Notes under the pieces: model-generated
What the model was told of the DNA's origin: nothing
Databases searched by the model: none
The model's input: the letters and a program-made list of their open reading frames with translations, nothing else
Program-made: the position numbers and the translations under genes
In this document: positions 18,291 to 25,792 of the stretch, piece after piece
Position numbering within the stretch: the first letter of the stretch is position 1
Layout: each line of letters opens with the position of its first letter
NCBI RefSeq assembly: GCF_016907335.1
Contig: NZ_JAFBBT010000001.1
Location: 2,418,001 to 2,482,000 of the forward strand
Reading direction: 5' to 3'
DNA: 64,000 bases
Source: Curtobacterium herbarum
GTDB lineage: Bacteria > Actinomycetota > Actinomycetes > Actinomycetales > Microbacteriaceae

Positions 18291-19940
18291 ATGATCTTGG
18301 ACCCAGTACAGAAAACCCCGGCGCTGCGGCGCATCGTGACCGGCGTCGCCAGCGCGGCCACGGTCCTCCTGGCCGTCGCCGCCTGCTCCGGCGGTGGCGC
18401 CCCCGGCGACAGCAGCACCCCGGTGCGCGGCGGCACGCTGACGTACGCGTCCGGTGACGCCGAACCGACCTGCCTGGACCCGCACGTCGGCGGCAACTAC
18501 CCGCAGGCGCTCCTGGCGACGCAGTACGTCGAGGAGCTGGTCGGGCTCCACGACGGCGAGCCGACGCCCGAGCTCGCCACGAAGTGGACCACGAGCAACG
18601 ACGGCAAGACGCTCACCTTCACGCTCCGCGACGACGTGACGTTCACCGACGGCACCCCGTTCGACGCCGCCGCCGTCGTGGCGAACATCGAGCACGTGCA
18701 GGACCCGGCGACCGCGTCGAGCACCGGGTACCTCGCACTGCAGTCGATCACGAAGGCCTCGGCCACCGACGACCGCACGGTCACCCTGTCGCTGAGCCGC
18801 CCGGACGCCGCGCTGCTCGAGTCGTTCTCGCAGCCCTGGGTCGGCATGGAGTCGCCGAAGGCCCTGCAGCGCAAGCAGGCCACGAACTGCGAGTCCCCCG
18901 TCGGCACCGGCCCGTTCCGGGTCACCGACTGGAAGCACGGTGACCGCGTCACCCTGACGAAGAACGCCGACTACACACCGCTCGGCGGCTCGACCACGAA
19001 GCCCCGGCTCGACGGGCTGACCTGGCGCTTCCTGCCGGACTCGACCTCCCGCTACGCGGCGCTGCAGTCCGGGCAGGTCGACGTCATCGACAACGCGCAG
19101 CCCGACCAGCTCCGGGCAGCGTCGTCGAAGGCCGCCATCCGCGACCTCGACGCACCCCGCCCCGGCGCGTCGAACCGGCTCGAGCTGAACTCCGGGCACG
19201 GGGTGTTCCAGGACGAGTCCGTCCGCAAGGCCTTCATCGCCGCGGCCGAGATCGACCCCGGACTCAAGTCGCTCTTCCTCGGCACCGCGAAGCGCTCGTA
19301 CTCGGTGCTGTCGAGCGTCGAGCCGACGTCGTACTCGGACGAGGCGCTCTTCGGGTACGACCCGTCGGAGGCCGAGCGTCTGCTCGACGCAGCGGGCTGG
19401 AAGGAGAACGGCGACGGCGTCCGCGAGAAGGACGGCAAGCCCCTCACCGTCACGTTCCCGGTCTCGACGAACCAGTCCGTGCCGGCCGAGCGCAGCCTGT
19501 TCCAGCAGATCCAGGCCTCCGAGGCGAAGGTCGGCATCTCGGTCAAGCTCGAGGAACTCGACCTGTCCAGCTGGTACGCCGCCCTGGCGAAGAACCAGTA
19601 CGACGTCGTGAGTGCGCCGTACACGAAGGTCGGCCCGGACGTCCTGCGCATCCTCTACGACTCCGCGTCGATCACGCCGGCACCGTCCGGGTACTTCGCG
19701 AACCTCGCCCAGCTCGACGACCCGGCGCTCGACCGGTTGCTCGAACGGGCGGCGCAGACCGCGGACTCGGCCGAGCGCGCCGACCTGGTCGAACAGGCAC
19801 AGAAGACGATCCTCGAGAGCCGGACCGTCCTGCCGCTCTACGACCAGCAGAACCACTTCCTGTACCGCTCGGCCGTGCACGGCATCTCGACCACGTCGGT
19901 GTCGACGCCGTGGTTCGGGACCGCCTGGCTGGCCCGCTGA
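18291..19940 (+). CDS. ABC importer substrate-binding lipoprotein, family 5 (peptide/nickel type)
   Basis: The extracellular receptor of the importer encoded by the next three genes. The 549-aa protein has a lipoprotein signal (LLAVAAC, lipidated C32), then the family-5 landmarks RGGTLTYASGDAEPTCLDPH, LATKWTTSNDGKTLTFTLRDDVTFTDGTPF and GTGPFRVTDWKHGDRVTL. Family 5 binds oligopeptides, dipeptides, nickel chelates, opines or some sugars; the ligand cannot be read here. TAGACT, 9 nt before the ATG, is a plausible -10. It is divergent from a TetR gene that probably regulates it. Confidence 0.93.
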   Translation: MILDPVQKTPALRRIVTGVASAATVLLAVAACSGGGAPGDSSTPVRGGTLTYASGDAEPTCLDPHVGGNYPQALLATQYVEELVGLHDGEPTPELATKWTTSNDGKTLTFTLRDDVTFTDGTPFDAAAVVANIEHVQDPATASSTGYLALQSITKASATDDRTVTLSLSRPDAALLESFSQPWVGMESPKALQRKQATNCESPVGTGPFRVTDWKHGDRVTLTKNADYTPLGGSTTKPRLDGLTWRFLPDSTSRYAALQSGQVDVIDNAQPDQLRAASSKAAIRDLDAPRPGASNRLELNSGHGVFQDESVRKAFIAAAEIDPGLKSLFLGTAKRSYSVLSSVEPTSYSDEALFGYDPSEAERLLDAAGWKENGDGVREKDGKPLTVTFPVSTNQSVPAERSLFQQIQASEAKVGISVKLEELDLSSWYAALAKNQYDVVSAPYTKVGPDVLRILYDSASITPAPSGYFANLAQLDDPALDRLLERAAQTADSAERADLVEQAQKTILESRTVLPLYDQQNHFLYRSAVHGISTTSVSTPWFGTAWLAR

Positions 19941-19947
19941 CCGACCG

Positions 19948-21018
19948 GTGGCACACAGATCGGTGGCGCGCAGTCCGCTGACGGCCGGGAGGCCCGGCTC
20001 ACTCCCGTCCCGCCGCTCACCGGCCGCCGGGTGGGCGCGTTGGGTCGTGCGCCGGCTCGTGGGCGGTGTCGGGGTCCTGTGGGCGGTCGCCACGATCGTG
20101 TTCGTCGCGATACGCCTGATCCCCGGCGACCCGGCACTCGCGATCCTCGGCGGTCCGGGCTCGCAGGCCTCGGCCGAGGCGGTGGCCCAGGTCCGCCACG
20201 AGTACGGTCTCGACCGGCCGGTGCTCGTGCAGTACGCGGTGTTCCTCGGACGCCTGGCGACCGGGCAGCTCGGCGACTCCTACGCGTTCCGCACGCCGGT
20301 GTCGACGCTCCTGGCGCAGGAACTCCCGGTGACGCTGACGTTGGCGGTCGCGGGGCTCGTCGTCGCCTGGCTGCTCGCGGTCGTCGCCGCGTGGTGGTCG
20401 ACGCAGCGCGGCCGGATCGCGGCGCTCATCACCACCGGGCTCTCGGTGACCGCCAGCGTGATGCCGCACTTCTGGCTCGGCAGCGTGCTCATCGTCGTCT
20501 TCGCCAGCAGCCTGGGCTGGGTGCCCGCGGTCAGCGACGGGACGGTCCGCGGGTGGGTGCTGCCGGTGCTCGTCGTCGCGGTGCCGGTCGCCGGGTACCT
20601 GGCCGAGACGATCCGTGACGGCGTGGTGGACGCGCAGCGATCGGCGTTCGCGCTCGCGGCCCGGGGTCGGGGTGAGTCCCGCGCGGGGTTGTTCGGTCGG
20701 CACCTGCTCCGGCACGCGGCCCTGCCCGGCATCGCCCTGTCCGCCTGGGCCTTCGGGTCGCTGGTGTCCGGCGCCGTGGTCGTCGAGTCGGTGTTCGCGC
20801 TGCCCGGCATCGGTCGTGCGCTCGTCACCGCCGTGACGCAGCGGGACATGCCCCTCGTCGCCGGGATCGCCCTGGTGTCGGCGGCGGCGTACGTGGTGGT
20901 GCTCGCCGTGGCGGACCTGGTGGAGCGGGTGGTCGACCCGCGCGGCACCGACCGGGGCGCCCGCCGCGTCGACCGGGGCCGCGGTGGCGTGACGTCGGAC
21001 GAGGCGGTGGCGCGGTGA
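19948..21018 (+). CDS. ABC importer permease, DppB-like
   Basis: The first integral membrane subunit of the peptide/nickel-type importer. The core has WVVRRLVGGVGVLWAVATIVFV as first helix, RLIPGDPALAILG, and the cytoplasmic EAA-type loop ALAARGRGESRAGLFGRHLLRHAALPGI that contacts the ATPase. The start is uncertain: GTG 19948 (8 nt after the upstream stop), GTG 19963 and GTG 20047 are all in frame and none has a clear ribosome site; 20047 would give the most family-like N-terminus. The final codons overlap the next gene by 4 nt. Confidence 0.9.
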   Translation: MAHRSVARSPLTAGRPGSLPSRRSPAAGWARWVVRRLVGGVGVLWAVATIVFVAIRLIPGDPALAILGGPGSQASAEAVAQVRHEYGLDRPVLVQYAVFLGRLATGQLGDSYAFRTPVSTLLAQELPVTLTLAVAGLVVAWLLAVVAAWWSTQRGRIAALITTGLSVTASVMPHFWLGSVLIVVFASSLGWVPAVSDGTVRGWVLPVLVVAVPVAGYLAETIRDGVVDAQRSAFALAARGRGESRAGLFGRHLLRHAALPGIALSAWAFGSLVSGAVVVESVFALPGIGRALVTAVTQRDMPLVAGIALVSAAAYVVVLAVADLVERVVDPRGTDRGARRVDRGRGGVTSDEAVAR

Positions 21019-21938
21019 GCGGGATCGTCGACCCGGGCCTCCCGGCCGGACCCCGCAGTACCGACAGCGTGCCCGGCAGCACGCCGTCCCCGGACCCCGG
21101 CGTCCGCGCCGGACGCCGGTCCGAGCGATTCCGTGGGGGGACGCTCGGCCCGGCAGGGACCGTCGCGGCCGTGGTGGTGGCGGTCGCCGTGGTGGCGGCA
21201 CTGTGGCCGGCGCTGCTCGGTGGCGCCGACCCGCTCGCGGTGCACCCGTCCCAGGCGCTGCTGCCACCCGGCGCGGGCCACCCGTTCGGCACCGACGAGT
21301 CCGGGCGCGACGTCCTGGCACGGGTGGTCGCCGGGACGCGGGCGTCGCTGCTGGTCGGCGTCGTCGCCACGCTCGTCGGCGGTGGGACGGGTGTGGTCCT
21401 CGGGGTCCTCGCCGGGCTCGGCGGTCGGGTCGTCGACGCCGTCGTGGGGCGTGTGACCGAGGTCGCCTTCGCCCTGCCGCTGCTCCTCGTCGCGCTCGTC
21501 GTCATCGCGGTGACCGGCCCCGGACCGGTGCCGGCGATGCTCGCGGTCGGGTTCGCCACGGCCCCCGGCTACGCCCGGATCGTCCGCGGACTGGTCCGGA
21601 CCGCGCGGTCGTCGCAGGTCGTCGAGACCGCGGTCCTGCTCGGCCGCTCCCCCGCCACCGTCGTCGTCCGGCACGTGCTGCCGGCGGCGCTCTGGCCGGT
21701 CGTCGCCGTCGGCACGCTCGGCATCGGTCAGGCCGTGGTGTGGGCGTCCGCGCTGAGCTACCTCGGCGTCGGGACACCGCCCCCGGCACCGGAGTGGGGC
21801 GCGATGCTCGCCGACGGTCGCACCTACCTGGCGACCGCGCCGTGGATGAGCACGTTCCCGGGCCTGGCGATCGTGGTCCTGGCGACCGCCGTCACGGTGC
21901 TCGGCCGGGCCCTGCGACGTGCCGGAGCCGTGCGGTGA
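21015..21938 (+). CDS. ABC importer permease, DppC-like
   Basis: The second membrane subunit of the importer, 307 aa. Landmarks are the N-terminal helix TVAAVVVAVAVVAALWP, HPFGTDESGRDVLARVVAGTRASLLVG (typical of DppC/OppC) and the ATPase-contact loop AVLLGRSPATVVVRHVLPAALWPV. The long non-conserved N-terminus (about 45 residues, proline/glycine-rich) is unusual but lies in the cytoplasm. Its GTG start overlaps the previous stop (GTGA) and its stop overlaps the ATPase start in the same way, so the operon is tightly coupled. Confidence 0.93.
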   Translation: MSGIVDPGLPAGPRSTDSVPGSTPSPDPGVRAGRRSERFRGGTLGPAGTVAAVVVAVAVVAALWPALLGGADPLAVHPSQALLPPGAGHPFGTDESGRDVLARVVAGTRASLLVGVVATLVGGGTGVVLGVLAGLGGRVVDAVVGRVTEVAFALPLLLVALVVIAVTGPGPVPAMLAVGFATAPGYARIVRGLVRTARSSQVVETAVLLGRSPATVVVRHVLPAALWPVVAVGTLGIGQAVVWASALSYLGVGTPPPAPEWGAMLADGRTYLATAPWMSTFPGLAIVVLATAVTVLGRALRRAGAVR

Positions 21939-23548
21939 GCGGCCACGGCAGCGCCCTCGAGGTCGCCGGCCTCTCCGTCTCGATCGACGGCGTCCCAGTC
22001 GTCACCGACGTCTCCCTCCGGGTCGCGCCGGGCGAGTGCGTCGCCCTCGTCGGTGCCTCCGGCTCCGGCAAGTCCGTCACGGTCCGGGCTGCGCTCGGCC
22101 TGTCCGCCAGCGGGGCCGTCGTCACCGCCGAGCGGCTCGCCGTCGCCGACCAGGACGTCCGTGGCCTGTCGGAACGTCGGTGGCGCGCCGTGCGCGGACG
22201 TCACGTCGGCTACGTCGGCCAGGAGGCCCTGGGCGCCCTGGACCCGCTGCGTCCCGTCGGGCGCGAGGTCGCCGACACCCTCCGCCTGCACACCGACCTG
22301 TCGGCACGCGACCGCGTCGAGGCGGTCCGCGCCGAACTCGACGCCGTCGGACTCGACCCCGCACTCGCCACCGACGGCCGCACCGCGGGCACCCTGTCGG
22401 GCGGGATGCGTCAGCGTGCCCTCATCGCCGCCGCCACGATCGGCCGCCCAGGGCTGCTCGTGGCGGACGAACCGACCACGGCCCTCGACGCCGGCATCGC
22501 CCTCCGCGTGATGGAACAGCTGCGGGCCGCGCAGCAGCGGGGCACCGGGCTGCTCGTCGTCACGCACGACCTCGGGCTCGTCGCGGGGTGGGCGGACCGG
22601 GTCGCCGTGATGGACGCCGGCCGGATCGTCGAAGTCGGTCCGACGGCGTCCGTCCTGGAGGCCCCGGTCCACCCCGCCACGCAGGCCCTGGTGCGTGCAG
22701 CCCGGTCGACGCCGGCCGCGGGTACTGCCGGTCCTGTGGGTCGGCTGTCCGCGTCGTCGGCGGCCGGTCGCTCGGCGCTGCCGGTGCTCGCCGCGACGGG
22801 ACTCGAGCGGTCCTACCCGGGTGTCGCCGCGGTCGCCGACGTCGCACTGCAGGTCGCGCCCGGCCGGGTCCTCGGTGTGGTCGGGGCCTCGGGCTCCGGC
22901 AAGACGACGGTGGCGCGGATGCTCCTCGGGCTCGAGACGCCCGACGCCGGCACGGTCACGCTCGACGGCGAGGCGTGGGCACCGCTCCCCGAGCGCGACC
23001 GTCGTGCACGCCGACACCGGATGGCCGCGGTCGTCCAGGACCCCGGCGCGACGTTCGACGAACGGTGGGACGTCGACCGTGTCCTCGCCGACGCCCTGAG
23101 CGGCGGATGCGCACGGCGGCCGACCGGTGCGCTGGGTGACCGCGTCGACGCCGCACTGCGGCAGGTCGACCTGGACCCGGCCGTGCGGACCCGGTCGCCG
23201 CGCACCCTGTCCGGCGGGCAGCGGCAGCGGCTTGCGATCGCCCGGGCGCTGGCCACCGAGCCGGAGGTCCTGGTCCTCGACGAGCCGGTCACCGCCCTCG
23301 ACGCCACCGTGCAGGACGCGGTGCTCGGTCTGCTCGAACGGCTCCGCGACGACACCGGCGTGGCGATGGTCTTCGTGTCGCACGACCTGCGGGCCGTCCG
23401 GCGACTGGCCGACGAGGTCCTGGTCGTCGACCGGGGCTCGGTCGTGGAGCACGGTCCGGCCGAGGCGGTCTTCGGCCGCCCCGAGCACCCGGTGACGCAG
23501 CGGCTCGTGCGTGCCGCCGAGCGGCTGGCCGCCGGCCCGGCGGCCTGA
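21935..23548 (+). CDS. ABC importer ATPase, two fused nucleotide-binding domains
   Basis: A 537-aa fusion of the DppD-like and DppF-like ATPases that power the importer. Domain 1: Walker A GASGSGKSVT, signature LSGGMRQRA, Walker B LLVADEPTTALD. Domain 2 (from about residue 285): Walker A GASGSGKTTV, signature LSGGQRQRL, Walker B VLVLDEPVTALD. Both catalytic sites look intact. The 3' end is duplicated in the spacer downstream (copy at 23701-23734), so the last dozen residues (RAAERLAAGPAA) may be a recent replacement. Confidence 0.95.
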   Translation: MSGHGSALEVAGLSVSIDGVPVVTDVSLRVAPGECVALVGASGSGKSVTVRAALGLSASGAVVTAERLAVADQDVRGLSERRWRAVRGRHVGYVGQEALGALDPLRPVGREVADTLRLHTDLSARDRVEAVRAELDAVGLDPALATDGRTAGTLSGGMRQRALIAAATIGRPGLLVADEPTTALDAGIALRVMEQLRAAQQRGTGLLVVTHDLGLVAGWADRVAVMDAGRIVEVGPTASVLEAPVHPATQALVRAARSTPAAGTAGPVGRLSASSAAGRSALPVLAATGLERSYPGVAAVADVALQVAPGRVLGVVGASGSGKTTVARMLLGLETPDAGTVTLDGEAWAPLPERDRRARRHRMAAVVQDPGATFDERWDVDRVLADALSGGCARRPTGALGDRVDAALRQVDLDPAVRTRSPRTLSGGQRQRLAIARALATEPEVLVLDEPVTALDATVQDAVLGLLERLRDDTGVAMVFVSHDLRAVRRLADEVLVVDRGSVVEHGPAEAVFGRPEHPVTQRLVRAAERLAAGPAA

Positions 23549-23845
23549 CGCCGGGCCGGCCGCCGGCCGCGCCGGCCGGCCGCCGAGCCTCGGCCTGGCG
23601 GACAGGTTCCGCCGTCCCGACGGCGCAACTCGCCCGCCGAGCCGAGCCGCGGGGCGGGGCGGGGCGGGCGAGGCGGGGCGAGGCGACAGCGGGCCGTGCA
23701 TGCCGCCGAGCGGCTGGCCGCCGGCCCGGCGGCCGGCCGCCGGCCGCCGGCCGCCGGCCGCCGAGCCTCGGCCTGGCGGACATGTTCCGCCGTTCCGACG
23801 GCGCAACCTGTCCGCTCAGGCGAGGCTCGGCGCCGGGCGGCCGGG
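23512..23845. repeat. Imperfect tandem duplication in an extremely GC-rich spacer
   Basis: The segment 23512-23545, which encodes the end of the ABC ATPase, is repeated exactly at 23701-23734, and the following GAGCCTCGGCCTGGCGGACA block at 23585 recurs from 23763, so about 180-190 bp were duplicated. Each copy carries a near-palindrome GTTCCGCCGT/ACGGCGCAAC. The region also has runs of GGCCGCCGGCC and GGGGC. No gene is credible here; the rest of the 23549-23913 spacer is low complexity. Confidence 0.75.
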
Positions 23846-23913
23846 CGGGGGGCCGGGCCGGGCGGGGCGGGGCGGGGCGGCGGCGGGGCCGCCGGAGCGG
23901 CCACCCACGCGAC

Positions 23914-23948
23914 GGAGGCCCGACCCACGTGACGCGGGTCGGGCCTCC
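23914..23948. terminator. Bidirectional terminator, ABC operon / MFS gene
   Basis: Arms GGAGGCCCGACCC (23914-23926) and GGGTCGGGCCTCC (23936-23948) pair perfectly around ACGTGACGC, between convergent genes. Confidence 0.8.
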
Positions 23949-23965
23949 AGGCAGTGTGGTGCGGG

Positions 23966-25552
23966 TCAGGAACCGGCGGGTGCCCTGTCCTGCGTGCCGT
24001 CGCCGACCGGGCCGTCGGCGTTCACGATCGGGATCTGGCTGGTCGAGAACTCCTTCGCCCAGTCGGACTGCGCCAGCTCCGACGTCGGGTCGTTGTAGTC
24101 GTCGATGACGCCGGCGACCTCGTCCTCGGACCCGACCGTCGGGCCGGAGCCCATGAGCGGCGTCGCGGCGGTCTCCTTGGTGAAGTACACCGCGACGAGG
24201 CCGATGACGGCCGCGAGCATCAGGTAGAACGCGGGGACGTCCTCGGCCCAGCCGTAGCCGCCGTCCTTCGCCCAGTTGATCAGCGCCGCGGTGGCGAGCG
24301 GGGTCGTCCCGCCGAAGAGCGACACCGACACGTTGAACGCGATGGCCAGGGCGCCGTAGCGGATGATCGTCGGGAACAGCGCCGGCAGGGTGGACGGCAT
24401 CGTCGACGTGAAGGTCACCAGGACCACACCGAGGATGAGCAGGCCGGAGAACACCCCGACGCCCGTGCCGGTCTGGACGAGCTTGAGCGCCGGCCAGGAC
24501 AGCACGATGAAGCCGATGCACCCGGCGGCGAGCACCGGACGACGGCCGAAGCGGTCGGACAGCCGGCCGCCGAACGTGATGACGACCATCATGAGCAGCA
24601 TCACGACGACGATCAGGATGAGCCCGAAGGTGGCGTTCTGACCGAGGTTCTGCTCCAGGTAGGTCGGCATGTACGACAGCAGCATGTAGTCGGTCACGTT
24701 GAAGACCAGGACCAGCCCGATGCAGATGATGAGCGAGCGCCAGTTCTCGGCGAAGAGCTTGAGGAACGGCGTCTTCTGCGACTCGCGCTCGGCGGCCTGC
24801 TCCTGCTGCTTCTGGAAGGCCGGGGTCTCCTCGAGCTTCAGGCGCAGGTAGAGCCCGATCAGGCCGAGCGGGCCGGCGATGATGAACGGGATGCGCCAGC
24901 CCCAGCTGAGCAGGGCGTCCTCGGACAGGCCGAACTGCAGGCCGGTGACGATCGAGGCACCGAGCACGTAGCCGGCGAGCGTGCCGAACTCCAGCCACGA
25001 GCCCATGAACCCGCGGCGCTTGTCCGGCGAGTACTCGGCGATGAAGGTCGCGGCACCGCCGTACTCACCACCGGTCGAGAAGCCCTGCACGAAGCGGGCG
25101 ACGAGCAGCAGGATCGGTGCCCAGACGCCGATCGTGTCGTACGACGGGATCAGGCCGATCATCAGCGTGCCGGCGGCCATCAGGATCATCGTCAGCGCGA
25201 GGACCTTCTGCCGGCCGATCTTGTCGCCGATCGGGCCGAACACCGCGCCACCGATCGGGCGGACGATGAACGCGGCGGCGAAGAACCCGAAGGTCGCGAC
25301 GATGTTCGACGCCGGGTCGCCCTGCGGCAGGAACACCTGCGAGATCGTCACCGTCAGGTAGGCGAAGATGCCGAAGTCGAACCACTCCATCGCGTTGCCG
25401 AGGGCCGCCGCGGCGACGGCACGCTTGAGCATCGACTCCTCGACGACGGTGACGTCGTCCTCGGTCAGCTTCCGTCGAGCACGCTTCACGGCGCCCTTCG
25501 TCCGCAGCGGGCGGTCCCCGTGCTGCTGCTTGGGTGTGTCGTTGGCTGGCAA
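23966..25552 (-). CDS. MFS transporter, metabolite:H+ symporter (ProP-like) type
   Basis: A 12-helix symporter of the MHS branch, which includes the osmoprotectant carrier ProP and carriers of citrate, shikimate and ketoglutarate. Family marks: GNAMEWFDFGIFAYLTV in the first helix, RPIGGAVFGPIGDKIGRQKVL (MFS signature loop), ARFVQGFSTGGEYGGAATF and FLRR-like LKLEETPAF. The substrate is not readable; resemblance to ProP (including the N-terminus) favours a compatible solute. I start at TTG 25552 because GGAGG lies 7 nt upstream; a longer frame to 25633 lacks this. Length 528 aa. Confidence 0.9.
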   Translation of the reverse strand: MPANDTPKQQHGDRPLRTKGAVKRARRKLTEDDVTVVEESMLKRAVAAAALGNAMEWFDFGIFAYLTVTISQVFLPQGDPASNIVATFGFFAAAFIVRPIGGAVFGPIGDKIGRQKVLALTMILMAAGTLMIGLIPSYDTIGVWAPILLLVARFVQGFSTGGEYGGAATFIAEYSPDKRRGFMGSWLEFGTLAGYVLGASIVTGLQFGLSEDALLSWGWRIPFIIAGPLGLIGLYLRLKLEETPAFQKQQEQAAERESQKTPFLKLFAENWRSLIICIGLVLVFNVTDYMLLSYMPTYLEQNLGQNATFGLILIVVVMLLMMVVITFGGRLSDRFGRRPVLAAGCIGFIVLSWPALKLVQTGTGVGVFSGLLILGVVLVTFTSTMPSTLPALFPTIIRYGALAIAFNVSVSLFGGTTPLATAALINWAKDGGYGWAEDVPAFYLMLAAVIGLVAVYFTKETAATPLMGSGPTVGSEDEVAGVIDDYNDPTSELAQSDWAKEFSTSQIPIVNADGPVGDGTQDRAPAGS

Positions 25553-25792
25553 GGTGTTCCTCCGGTGTGCTGTGGCGTCCTTCGGGCTCCCGGCGGGTCG
25601 GCCGGGCATCCGGCGAGACAGCGACACTGGCATCCTGCGAACCGCGCTCGCCGGACAAACCCCGGAAGCCTACCAGGTGGGCTGTAGCGCCCTGGCCCAC
25701 CGGTACGCTGAGGATCGCACCCGCACCACGCGGGGACACTCAGGCACCTCATCACGGACTCGGTGCCGCACATGTGAACGGAAGGCGCAGCC

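Noticed and set aside
23549..23913. Coding region in the GC-rich spacer
   Set aside because: All frames are open because of the composition, and the sequence is a duplication with simple repeats.
25553..25633. Longer MFS transporter start at 25633
   Set aside because: The extension lacks a ribosome site and family similarity, while TTG 25552 has GGAGG at good spacing.
25553..25792. T-box leader upstream of valS
   Set aside because: No AGGGTGGNACCGCG-like sequence or valine specifier stem is visible.
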